A stretch of DNA of 64,000 nucleotides from Paenibacillus sp. 19GGS1-52. Lineage in GTDB: Bacteria; Bacillota; Bacilli; Paenibacillales; Paenibacillaceae. The stretch is from positions 434,001-498,000 of the forward strand of contig NZ_CP059724.1 of NCBI RefSeq assembly GCF_022369515.1, read 5' to 3'. Under the pieces are notes generated by a model. The model had not been told where the DNA came from. It searched no databases and was given only the letters and a program-made list of their open reading frames with translations. Shown one piece after another: positions 24,828-34,300 of this stretch. The position numbers and the translations under genes were made by a program. Each line of letters opens with the position of its first letter. Position 1 is the stretch's first letter.

Positions 24828-27746
24828 GTGAAAATAACTAAAATCATACTAATTACTTGTTGTTTTCTATTCTTGTTTCCGGCACTGACCCTTCACGGTA
24901 GTGCAGCAAAGGTGAATTTATCAGCGGAAGAGAAACAATTTATTGCAGAACATCCAATTATTCATTTAGGTGTGGACCCGCAGTTTGTTCCTTTTGAGTT
25001 TATCGATTCAGACGGGACTTATAAGGGAATTGTCCATGATTATATTGAATTAATTAGAGCGAGAACAGGCCTGAACCTGGCCGTTGTGCCTAATTTGACG
25101 TGGTCGCAGGCTTATGAAAAGGCTGTTGAGCGAGAAATTGATGTGCTGCCGAGTGTTTCCAAAACAGTGGATCGAGAAAACTACTTTTCATTCTCCATAC
25201 CTTACTATACCTTCCAAAGGGTAATTATTACTAAAGACGACAACGATGCCATCCAGTCTTTCAACGATTTAAGTAAACAGAGGATAGCCGTACAAGAAAG
25301 CAGCTCCCATGATACCTATTTAAAAAGTATTGGTCATACAGAGTTGAGTTTGTACTCTACGGTGGGAGAAGCTTTAGAGGCGGTATCCAATGGTACTGAA
25401 CAAGCATTCATCGGAAACTTGGCTACAACAGCCTATTTGATCAGGGAGAATGGAATCACCGATCTGAAGGTAGTTAAAATGAATGATCCAGGAGATCAAT
25501 CGCTTTATTTTGCCGTAAGAAAGGATTGGCCAGAGCTAGTGAGCATTATCAATAAGGGGCTTGCTAGTATTACGTCTGAAGAAAAAATTCAAATCAATAA
25601 TCAGTGGATCGGAATTGAGAATAAGGTCGATTATAGCAAGTTGATCCAGGTAGTGGTTGTTGCTATTGCCTTTGTGCTGATCGTATTTTGTGTTTCTTGG
25701 TATTGGATTAGGAGGTTAAGAAAAGAAATTCGGGAGCGAAAACGGATTCAAGAGGATCTGGTTCTGGCAAAAGAAGAAGCCGAGATTGCCAACAATATTA
25801 AATCGAGTTTCTTGGCTCGCATGTCTCATGAAATCAGAACCCCTTTAAACGGGATTACGGGCATGACTTATCTAATGAAAAAAACGGATATTTCTGTCAC
25901 CCAAAAGTTGTATATGGACAAAATAAGTCATGCCTCCAAAAGTATGGAGGGTATAATTAATGATATTTTGGATTTTGCGAAGATTGAAGCGGATAAAATT
26001 GAAATTGAAAGAATTTCCTTTAATTTGGATACCGTTCTTCAGAAGGTGATAAATATCGTTTCCTTCAAGATTGAAGAGCAAGGGATCGACTTTTTTATCG
26101 ATAAGGATACTGAACTACCGTCTATTTTTTTCGGTGACCCTAAGCGAATTGAACAAATTCTAATCAATATAATTAACAATGCGGTAAAGTTCACTCCAAC
26201 GGGTCAGGTTTCATTGACGATAAGACTGGTAGCTAAACACTCTGATTTATTTCATATCGAGTTTACCGTTAAAGATACGGGTATTGGAATAGCAGAGGAG
26301 CAGATCAAGTATCTATTTGAGCCCTTTAATCAAGCTGATATCTCTATTAATAGACGGTTTGGGGGTACAGGACTAGGTTTGTCTATTGTAAAGAGCCTGC
26401 TGGATCGGATGAAGGGCGAAATTAAAGTCTATAGCGCACTTGATGAGGGTTCAACCTTTGTCATTCAGTTAGCATTTGAGGTGGATCGAGAACAAGAATA
26501 TATAGAGAAGCAGAAAAATAGCTCGCTCTTTATTCAGAAAATAAGAGTGGTCGTGTTAGAGAAAAATCAAACCTATACTCATCTTATGCGACAATATTTA
26601 AACTCATTTGGAATCATTTCAGAGTTTACCTTGTCCGAGAAAAAGGTGTTTGAGCTGCTTCAGAGCACAACGGATCATGAAGCCAAACCCTATGATTTAA
26701 TCATAGTAGATTATGATACCCCTATGTTCAAAGGGATTGAATTTATACAGAAGATTAACCAAGATCCAACCATTCTCATAAAGCCAAAGTTTATATTAAT
26801 GTTTCCACTGGCTAGGGAGGATCTATTCGATAAATTAGCGGAATTTTCGATTGACCTCGGCATAACCAAGCCGATTATTCCTTCTGTTCTTTATAATGGT
26901 ATTTTAGAAATATTTAAGGATAAAATCATGGATGAGCATGAATTTACAATTATAGAAGAACAAGCGCAAGTCCTGAAAGCGAAGCCCAATCATCATATTT
27001 TGGTTGTGGAAGACAACAAAACAAATCAATTTATTGCCCAATCGATCTTGGAGCAAGCGGGGTTTAATGTATATTTAGCCGATGATGGCAAAGAGGGATT
27101 CGAATTTTTTGTAGAGCATGCCGATAAGATCGATTTAATCTTAATGGATTTACATATGCCGGTCCTGGACGGGTATGAGGCGACACGATTAATTCGAAGA
27201 GAGAATCAGACTCTTCCTATCATTGCCATGACAGCGGATGCGATAACAGGGGTGGAAGAGAAGTGCAGAATAGCGGGCATAACCGGCTTTGTGAGTAAAC
27301 CCTTTGAACCGGATCTTTTAGTAGCAAGATTGAAGGAGATTCTAGGCACTTTACCCAACAATGCAGAAAAAGGTGGAGAGGAAACAGTGGACAAACCGAT
27401 ATTGGATGTAGCTTATGGAATGATTCTGGTGGGTCATAGAGAGGAATTATATAGATCAGTATTACGTACCTATATAAATGAGAATGAACATGTCGCTACT
27501 CAATTACAGGAAAGCTTACAAGTTAAAGACTATTCACAAGCTAAACAAATCGTTCATAAGATCATGGGCAGCTCTGGAAATATTGGCGCAAAAAAAATGT
27601 ATGAAGTGGCTTCCGCATTACAAAAAGCTATTGTGGAGCAAAGTGAAAGCGAAATCCAGTATCTGCACCCTTTATTTAATAGTGCATTGAGCGAATTATT
27701 ACAAGAGATGGATGGGTATATTAGGGCGTCCATTGATCGTGAATAA
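24828..27746 (+). CDS. Hybrid sensor histidine kinase with periplasmic-binding sensor, two receivers and Hpt
   Basis: 972 residues from the GTG at 24828, just after the previous stop. A signal peptide (1-26) is followed by a family 3 solute-binding-like sensor (about 38-265; IHLGVDPQFVPFEFIDSDG), then one transmembrane helix (about 273-293). HisKA has FLARMSHEIRTPLNG with His 334, and the ATPase domain has NIINNAVKFTPTG, DTGIGI and GGTGLGLSI. A first receiver-like domain is degenerate (IVDYDTPMFKG). The second (about 715-835) is complete, with VVEDNKTN, LMDLHMPVLDG and VSKPF. A C-terminal Hpt has VHKIMGSSGNIGA. This is a full internal phosphorelay of the BvgS/EvgS type that binds an amino-acid-like or other small ligand outside the cell. 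Its 3' end overlaps the convergent lipoprotein gene by 26 bases. Confidence 0.88.
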   Translation: MKITKIILITCCFLFLFPALTLHGSAAKVNLSAEEKQFIAEHPIIHLGVDPQFVPFEFIDSDGTYKGIVHDYIELIRARTGLNLAVVPNLTWSQAYEKAVEREIDVLPSVSKTVDRENYFSFSIPYYTFQRVIITKDDNDAIQSFNDLSKQRIAVQESSSHDTYLKSIGHTELSLYSTVGEALEAVSNGTEQAFIGNLATTAYLIRENGITDLKVVKMNDPGDQSLYFAVRKDWPELVSIINKGLASITSEEKIQINNQWIGIENKVDYSKLIQVVVVAIAFVLIVFCVSWYWIRRLRKEIRERKRIQEDLVLAKEEAEIANNIKSSFLARMSHEIRTPLNGITGMTYLMKKTDISVTQKLYMDKISHASKSMEGIINDILDFAKIEADKIEIERISFNLDTVLQKVINIVSFKIEEQGIDFFIDKDTELPSIFFGDPKRIEQILINIINNAVKFTPTGQVSLTIRLVAKHSDLFHIEFTVKDTGIGIAEEQIKYLFEPFNQADISINRRFGGTGLGLSIVKSLLDRMKGEIKVYSALDEGSTFVIQLAFEVDREQEYIEKQKNSSLFIQKIRVVVLEKNQTYTHLMRQYLNSFGIISEFTLSEKKVFELLQSTTDHEAKPYDLIIVDYDTPMFKGIEFIQKINQDPTILIKPKFILMFPLAREDLFDKLAEFSIDLGITKPIIPSVLYNGILEIFKDKIMDEHEFTIIEEQAQVLKAKPNHHILVVEDNKTNQFIAQSILEQAGFNVYLADDGKEGFEFFVEHADKIDLILMDLHMPVLDGYEATRLIRRENQTLPIIAMTADAITGVEEKCRIAGITGFVSKPFEPDLLVARLKEILGTLPNNAEKGGEETVDKPILDVAYGMILVGHREELYRSVLRTYINENEHVATQLQESLQVKDYSQAKQIVHKIMGSSGNIGAKKMYEVASALQKAIVEQSESEIQYLHPLFNSALSELLQEMDGYIRASIDRE

Positions 27747-28437
27747 TGCCTACGAGAGCATGATCCTCGCCGATTTTCTCAAAGACAAGGCGTAGACTGC
27801 GCCAGTCCATGCCTTCATTAAGCGGATCAATACCATCGATATGGTATTCAACGAAATCGTAGCTGTCCTCTGGATACACTTCATTCAAGTTATTGATTGT
27901 CGTGCCTTGTCCGAGTCCCTTATTTAACGCGATCTTGGCATCCTGGAAAAAGTCAGCATCGTAGACGAATTGTTTATAATATTGTGCAAAGGTCATCTCG
28001 ATTAAATCACCCGAGCCCGCAAACGTTCGCCATACACGCTTCGTAGAATCCGCCATTAACCCTTCAAGCTCTTCCCGTGTAAACACGAGGTCAGTCAACG
28101 TGTCAACGTAAGCATAGGGAGAGAAGCGGACTCCTTTCTGCGGATGTGCCCAAGCTGCGAGCGTCTTCATATTGCCATCCTTAATCGCCCTCATGACCGT
28201 AGTGGCTGCTTCCAGCGCTGTAGGGGGCATTCCTTCTTCTATAGGCTGTTCAGTCGAGCCTGGTGTTTGGGCAACAACCGCTGTTGGTTCAGATGTGGCT
28301 ATTTCTTGTGTCTGGCTTGGTGTTTGGCTTGGTGTTTGTTGCGGCTTTGTTGCCGCATTGGGCGCTCTATTACAGGCCGTGAGCAGGAATATTACGGAGA
28401 TCAGGATGATCCATCTCTTATTTTTTGTGGTGTACAT
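27721..28437 (-). CDS. Hypothetical lipoprotein
   Basis: 238 residues from the ATG at 28437 (AAAGGAG 7 bases upstream). A lipoprotein signal ends in FLLTAC, then a disordered Pro/Thr/Gln/Ser-rich spacer (about 22-60) contains a repeated TPSQ unit. The folded region begins near residue 65 (ALEAATTVMRAIKDGNMKTLAAWAHPQKGVRFSPYA is split over two helices) and ends LVGIIHDQWTP. This WAHP..GVRFSPYA pattern recurs in uncharacterised Bacillales lipoproteins. No enzyme motif is recognised. Convergent with, and overlapping by 26 bases, the hybrid kinase gene. Confidence 0.78.
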   Translation of the reverse strand: MYTTKNKRWIILISVIFLLTACNRAPNAATKPQQTPSQTPSQTQEIATSEPTAVVAQTPGSTEQPIEEGMPPTALEAATTVMRAIKDGNMKTLAAWAHPQKGVRFSPYAYVDTLTDLVFTREELEGLMADSTKRVWRTFAGSGDLIEMTFAQYYKQFVYDADFFQDAKIALNKGLGQGTTINNLNEVYPEDSYDFVEYHIDGIDPLNEGMDWRSLRLVFEKIGEDHALVGIIHDQWTP

Positions 28438-28534
28438 AGGCACGCTCCTTTCTTATACTTTCACCTTTTCAGACGTACATTAAACATGAAATGTTGCAAG
28501 GTCCAACCTTCCATGGCCTGAAGGGAAATAGCAC

Positions 28535-28569
28535 AAAGCCCGCCTCAGACTAACCTGAGAACGGGCTTT
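28535..28569 (-). terminator. Hairpin terminator between the kinase-like gene and the lipoprotein gene
   Basis: AAAGCCCG (28535-28542) and CGGGCTTT (28562-28569) form a stem with an inner CTCAG/CTGAG pairing. It lies downstream of the guanylate-kinase-like gene on the minus strand. The T tract is short. Confidence 0.6.
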
Positions 28570-28611
28570 CATATCCTATGGAAATGAAAGCCAGGCATGC
28601 TCTGCCCTCCT

Positions 28612-29229
28612 TCATAACTTGTCTTGTAGAAATTCTTTGATCTTCTCTATTGTAGCTGCCGGTTCAATATTTTGCAGCAGATACTCCGACTCTTTTTTAT
28701 AGATCACTTGTTCCGTATAATTATGCAGATATTCTTCTACAAGCTCGTCCGGAGCTTCTTCCCGCTCGAGTCGAAGCCGAATATCGTCTTTGGTGACGTA
28801 CAGGAAGATCCGAATGGCCTTATTTCCATAATGCTTCCGAAAGGCTTGCGCTCCTTCTCGGTTTACAACAACAATGGCTGATGGAGACAGTTCCTCCTCC
28901 GAAATTCCATAGTTGCCCCGCTCCAAATGTACAGTCTGGAAGAATACGTGCTTCTCCGCCATACTCTGAAATTGGTCCGTGGAGATGAAATGATAATGTA
29001 CTCCGTCTTGTTCGTGGGGCCGAATGGCACGGGTTGTGTACGGAAGAATGTAGGGAATCCCCAGATCCGCACTTAGTTTTTTAGCCATCCCTTTGCGGCC
29101 CGAGCCGCTCGTTCCGGTAATCACGATCACCTTGAGTTTTGTAGCTTCGTTGTGTTCTGTTTCGAAGACCGCGTTATCCGGCTCCTGTTTGATCGCTAAT
29201 GTTTTGGATGATTTTAGCCAGTTCCACAT
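28612..29229 (-). CDS. Guanylate-kinase-like protein
   Basis: 205 residues. An N-terminal extension of about 30 residues precedes a P-loop GTSGSGRKGMAKKL (about 39-52), then YTTRAIRPHEQDGVHYHF, the GMP-binding segment of guanylate kinases (TTRxxRxxExxGxxY), and VNREGAQAFRK, matching the D.xGxxxl region with an altered residue. It retains most nucleotide-kinase features but is not in an rpoZ/gmk context, so it is probably a paralogue of gmk with an unknown substrate. GGGAG is 6 bases before the ATG and lies in the arm of a leader hairpin at 29237-29272. Single gene with its own terminator. Confidence 0.75.
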   Translation of the reverse strand: MWNWLKSSKTLAIKQEPDNAVFETEHNEATKLKVIVITGTSGSGRKGMAKKLSADLGIPYILPYTTRAIRPHEQDGVHYHFISTDQFQSMAEKHVFFQTVHLERGNYGISEEELSPSAIVVVNREGAQAFRKHYGNKAIRIFLYVTKDDIRLRLEREEAPDELVEEYLHNYTEQVIYKKESEYLLQNIEPAATIEKIKEFLQDKL

Positions 29230-29236
29230 CGCTTCT

Positions 29237-29272
29237 CCCGTACGCTTGTCAGGAAGATTCCTGCCGTACGGG
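29237..29272 (-). promoter_or_regulatory. Leader hairpin covering the ribosome binding site
   Basis: CCCGTACG (29237-29244) and CGTACGGG (29265-29272) are perfect complements around an inner CAGGA/TCCTG stem-loop. On the minus strand the inner arm of the outer stem includes part of the GGGAG of the guanylate-kinase-like gene. A second strong AGAGGAGGTGAG lies just upstream of the hairpin. Confidence 0.55.
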
Positions 29273-29383
29273 ACTCACCTCCTCTACAAGCTAGCTTCTT
29301 ACTAATTCGACAGGAATCAACAAAATCCCTGCGCAGCGAAGGAAGTAAGGTGAACAATGGGTAGGAGGTCTATCTAAGGGATT

Positions 29384-30931
29384 TTAGGCTAGTTGGTACG
29401 TTTTCGTATCCTCCCAGCTGTTCAATAATTGCTCCAAATTCTCAGCCGCTATCGGCTTGCTGAACAAATAGCCCTGAATTTTATCACAGCCCTGCTCCTG
29501 CAAATACTCCAGCTGTTCCTTAGATTCCACACCCTCGGCAATTACGGTCATATTCATTCGCTTGCCAATCATAATAATCTGCTCCACTAGTGTTGCTTGA
29601 TTGTCTTTTGCGGGAATCGAATCAATAAAGGACTTGTCTATTTTTAAAGTGGAGATTGGCAAATGGGTCAGATAGCTAAGTGAAGAATAACCAGTTCCGA
29701 AATCGTCCAGCGCAATCTTAATGTTGTGATCTCTAAGTTGATTCAATTTAGTACTGACATGACTATAGGATTCGACTAATATCGTTTCTGTTATTTCCAA
29801 TTCAAGGTGCTCAGGCGCAAGATCGAAGAGTTGCAGCGTATCCATGACCAGTGTATTAAAATCAGATTGCAGTAGCTGCAGCATCGAAATATTAACGGAC
29901 ATAGTTAAGTGCTCGAAGCCCTGTTCATGAAGATGTTTCAGAAACTTGCAGGCTTCGACGAGAACCCAGGTTCCCAACGGGATAATCAAATGGGAAGCTT
30001 CAGCGACTTTGATGAATTTGAGTGGAGGGATGTACCCCAAATCCGGGCAATTCCAGCGTAAGAGAGCTTCCAGACCCGTCACTTGGTTGGATTCCAAATC
30101 TACCTGAGGCTGATAAAAGAGCTCGAACTCATCCTGTTCCATGGCTGCATATAAGCGATGTTCAATCTCCATCCTTTCGGAGAAGGACTCTTTCAAATGA
30201 TAATCAAAGACAACAAAGCTATCTTTTCCGGCTTCTTTCGCTTTGTACATTGCAATATCTGCACGTTTAACTAACTCCATAATCTCTCTTCCGTGATGTG
30301 GATAAATGCTGATTCCAATACTGATGCTAATATGTAGTAGACTGTTGTCTATCTCAATGACCTCTTTAAATCCGGCAAGAACTTGGCCGGCAAACCTGTC
30401 TATATCTGTTCTATCCTTCAGGGGACGCATGAGAATAATAAATTCATCGCCACCAAAGCGATATAGCACACCCGCTTGTCCCACGATGGAGAGCAGTCGT
30501 TCACTGGTCTTCACAATTAGACGGTCACCAAAGCTATGCCCCATCGTATCGTTGATATATTTAAAGTTATCAATATCAATTAGCATTAAGATCGCATTAT
30601 GGCTTGAATCCGCAAGTGTTGTTTCAACCTCAGTTGCATAGAGAGCCCGCTTATTAGGTAGTTCTGTCAGAACATCGTGATAGGTCAAGTGCTGCAGCTT
30701 GTCCTCCATTTTCTTAACACGCTTGAGAGAGCGCAGCGAAAGAACAAAGATGAGGAGGGCTGTAATGAGCACAAAGGACCCTCCTTTAAACATACTAATG
30801 TTAGTAATTACTTTTATATCAGCTGAATATGCGCCTAAACCTTTATCGCTGAGTAAGATCCATAACCAGCCAGCAGTTAAATAAACAGCGGAAATTTTGC
30901 AGGCTCCCCAAAGTGGCTTAGAGGAAAACAT
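29384..30931 (-). CDS. Membrane GGDEF-EAL protein (c-di-GMP metabolism)
   Basis: 515 residues. Two transmembrane helices (about 11-29 and 48-67) enclose a short external loop, followed by a GGDEF domain (about 80-245) with intact RFGGDEF (160-164), and an EAL domain (about 255-505) with EALLRW (288-290), VNIS, ELEITE, DDFGTGYSSL, KIDKSF and EGVE. Both active sites look complete; the RxxD inhibitory site upstream of GGDEF is absent. It can therefore in principle make and degrade c-di-GMP. It is the last gene of a nine-gene minus-strand operon with che genes, 15 bases after a lone receiver, which suggests that the chemosensory pathway controls its activity. Confidence 0.9.
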   Translation of the reverse strand: MFSSKPLWGACKISAVYLTAGWLWILLSDKGLGAYSADIKVITNISMFKGGSFVLITALLIFVLSLRSLKRVKKMEDKLQHLTYHDVLTELPNKRALYATEVETTLADSSHNAILMLIDIDNFKYINDTMGHSFGDRLIVKTSERLLSIVGQAGVLYRFGGDEFIILMRPLKDRTDIDRFAGQVLAGFKEVIEIDNSLLHISISIGISIYPHHGREIMELVKRADIAMYKAKEAGKDSFVVFDYHLKESFSERMEIEHRLYAAMEQDEFELFYQPQVDLESNQVTGLEALLRWNCPDLGYIPPLKFIKVAEASHLIIPLGTWVLVEACKFLKHLHEQGFEHLTMSVNISMLQLLQSDFNTLVMDTLQLFDLAPEHLELEITETILVESYSHVSTKLNQLRDHNIKIALDDFGTGYSSLSYLTHLPISTLKIDKSFIDSIPAKDNQATLVEQIIMIGKRMNMTVIAEGVESKEQLEYLQEQGCDKIQGYLFSKPIAAENLEQLLNSWEDTKTYQLA

Positions 30932-30946
30932 GAGTATTCCTCCTTC

Positions 30947-31342
30947 TTATTTGAGTAACCCTAGCTCATGTAGAACAAGAATGAACTTATCTGTATTAAT
31001 AGGTTTGGCAGCGTAAGCTTCGCATCCATATTCAAAGGATTGCTTAACATTATCTGCTTCTGCTAAGGCCGTGGTCATGATAACTTTGAGGCGATTCTCC
31101 GGACTGAATCCTTTTTGTGTCTCATAATCACGAATTACCTTAAGTACCTTCACACCATCTACCCGTGGCATCATAATATCCAGACACAATAGATCATAAG
31201 GGGCATTATCTTTCAGGGATAACAGGTACGCATCCAGCGCTTCCAAGCCATCCACAACAGTATCCACTTCCCCATAGGGGGCGAGGAACTTACTTAAAAA
31301 TTTACGACTAACCAAATCATCTTCTGCAATTAGAATCTTCAT
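30947..31342 (-). CDS. Single-domain response regulator (CheY-like receiver)
   Basis: 131 residues starting MKILIAEDD at the ATG 31342; a longer frame from 31408 would overlap the hybrid kinase coding end and lacks a site. AAGGA lies upstream of 31342. Receiver features: EDD at 7-9, phospho-Asp in LLCLDIMMPRVDG (about 58), Thr in VIMTTA, and Lys in YAAKPIN. No output domain, so it works by protein contact, like CheY or Spo0F. Its position between the hybrid kinase and the GGDEF-EAL gene suggests that it links the kinase relay or CheA to the c-di-GMP enzyme. Confidence 0.87.
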   Translation of the reverse strand: MKILIAEDDLVSRKFLSKFLAPYGEVDTVVDGLEALDAYLLSLKDNAPYDLLCLDIMMPRVDGVKVLKVIRDYETQKGFSPENRLKVIMTTALAEADNVKQSFEYGCEAYAAKPINTDKFILVLHELGLLK

Positions 31343-31364
31343 CAATCCATCATTCCTTCTTGGT

Positions 31365-34300
31365 CTAATGATAATACCGAGCATACTCCAGCTGAGCTTG
31401 ACTAACAAACCCTAATACCTCATCTATTTTCCCTCGTCGGGCCGCTAATTCAATCCGGAAAAAGGTTGCTTTAAGCTCTTCGTTTCCTAACAGAATACAC
31501 TGATTTTTGATGCAATGAGCCAAATCTTCTATTTGGGTTAACTCAGGGGCCTGTACAATCAGCTCCAGTTCCTCGATACAGCGCTGTAATTCAAGAAGTG
31601 CTTCACCATCATTCATCATTTTGGGCGACAGATTTGCTTCGGCTAGGATTAACTCTCCGTCAGCAGAGATCTTTATGGTGGGGCCGGTCCATTTTTCCAG
31701 AGATAGCTGCAATTCTTCCATGCGAATCGGTTTGGGAATATAATCATCCATCCCTGCGGATAAGCATTTTTCACGGTCGCCATGTAATGCATAGGCGGTT
31801 ATGGCGATAATCGGAGTATGGTGAACAGGGCCCTCCGATTGTCTTATCTTGCGAGTCACTTCAATACCATCCATAAGTGGCATTTGGACATCCATAAGGA
31901 TTAAATCATAGTTCTTGTGTTCTAGATGCTTCAAGACTTCTATCCCATTCTCTGCGATTTCAACTTGATAGTTAAGGGATTTTAGCATTCGTGTTAAGAC
32001 CAGCCGGTTTACAGGATCATCCTCGGCAACCAGAATAGATAATGAGTTGTGCGGAACGGTTAAGGCGGGCAACCTCGGCTGTTCAACAACAACGGAGAGA
32101 GCTGATTTGAACTGTATTGTAAAGAGAAAAGCACTGCCCTGCCCCTTAACACTTTCCACCCAAATGTGCCCGCCCATATTCTCGACAAGCTGCTTGGAGA
32201 TAGCCAGGCCTAACCCTGTGCCACCATACCTTCTAGTTATAGAACTATCGACCTGACTGAATGTCTTGAACAGCTCTGTTTGTTCATGCTCAGCAATGCC
32301 GATACCTGTATCGGTTACTATAAACAACAGCGTTAATGAATCGCCCTGTACTTCCTGGCATTTTACGGAAAGAGAAATACGGCCATTATCCGTAAACTTA
32401 ATCGCATTGTTCAGCAGATTATTCAGTACTTGCTGCAAGCGGTTTGGGTCCCCGTTCACAAAGGTGGGCACCTCAGAAGAAAAGGTATAATCAAAATTCA
32501 ACCGTTTGGCGTGGGCCGTAGGAGAAAGCGACTTGATAATCTTTTCGATTAACTCTCTAAGTGAGAAATTGATCTGGTCGATTCGCATTTTACCTACTTC
32601 CAGCTTTGAATAATCGAGCACATCATTAATTAATACAAGGAGAGCGTTGGCACAAGACTTTGCCGCATGCAGATTCTCTGCTTGTTCATCATTTATCGGG
32701 GTAAGGAGAGTGAGATCGATCATCCCGATCATTCCATTTAGAGGTGTGCGGATTTCGTGACTCATGTTAGCCAAAAACTCACTTTTGGCCTTATTGGCCC
32801 GTTCGGCTTCATCACGAGTTACTTTCAACTCGTTTTCAACTTTTGTTCTCTCTGTAGTATCTCTCACCATGGAGAGCAGAACCTTTTTGCCCATGAGATT
32901 AAAGCAATGCACATTAATCTCAACAGGGATTTCCCTACCTGACTTAGTGACGTGTGCGGAATCATAGGTGAAATGAGCACCTACCTTCAAGGTGTCTCTC
33001 ATATTTTTTAGCTTATCACGGTAGGACCCACTATTGATATCATAAGGAGACATGCCAATAAGCTCTTCTCTGGAATAACCAAGCCATAAACAAGCTACTT
33101 CATTTACATCAATAAAATGGCTGAATTTTGGGCTAGCCTCGATAATCTCATGCAGGAATATAGCCTCTGTGGAGTTATTGAAGAGCTGACGATATTTCTC
33201 TTCGCTATCCCGCAGAGCTACCTCGGAATGCTTACGCTCTGTGATATCCCGAATGATGCTCATAATGACTCGCCGACCACCTATGGTAGTGCCTGTTGAG
33301 CTCACTTCGACTGGAAACGAGCTGCCATCTTTTTTATGATGGATGGTCTCGTAAAATGCACTTTCCTGCTCTGCCATATTTAACTGGTCTATAATAATCG
33401 ATTCATCAATACGCAGCTGAAATGCAGTGAGCTCTAGAAATTCCTGTCGGCTATACCCATATTTATGAGTGGCAGCCTCGTTAACATCTAATATTTGTCC
33501 TTTGGAATCCACAAAAAGTATCGTATCATGCGCCTCTTCAGACAATATTCTATACTTATCCAATAACTCCTCGGCCTGTTTCCGCTCAGTGATATCGAAT
33601 ACAGCTCCAATGAACCCGAGGAATACTCCATCCATATCATAGAATGGACTACCTGCATCTAAAACCCAACGATATTCGCCATCGTAACGGAGAAGGCGAT
33701 GCTCATTTTCAAAGGATTGACGTTGTTCAAAGGCTTGCAGATAGGTATTTAAACTGGTGGACCGATCATCCGGATGAATCAGCTCTGCCCAACCAAAGCC
33801 AAGCTCCGTGCGTGGTTTGCGGCCTGTGAACTGACTCCATCTTTTATTGATATAATCATATTTCTTGTCTAAGCCTGATCTCCAGACCAGCGTGGGGAAT
33901 TTCTCGAACATACTCAAGTAATAATCTTTGGCTTGAATCAGTTGTTCTTCTGTCTTTCGCTGTAGAGTAATATCATCCAGGATGACCAGCACCTGCTTCT
34001 CCTTCGGGGAGGCCATCGGTACGATGCTGATCTTATACCAATAGTGTTGAGCAATCCCATTCTCTAGCTGAGTATAGGGGATGACGAGATTTAGCCGGGA
34101 TAAGCCTGTTTGCATGACCTGCCGGATACTTTTATTCAAATCGCAGTTGCCACAGGCAGTTGCCCTGCCACATTCGCTCTCAAAGCTATGGATACAACCC
34201 AGATGATCACCAATTCTCATCTTATTAGCCTCACTTAAGGGATTCCGCTTAACAAAATGTTTTGCGGCTGCATTCGCTTGCTTGAGGTTAAGGCTTCCAT

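Noticed and set aside
28144..28521. Cys/Trp-rich and Val-rich plus-strand frames over the lipoprotein gene
   Set aside because: Antisense of the repetitive Thr/Pro/Gln spacer of the lipoprotein; no start signals.
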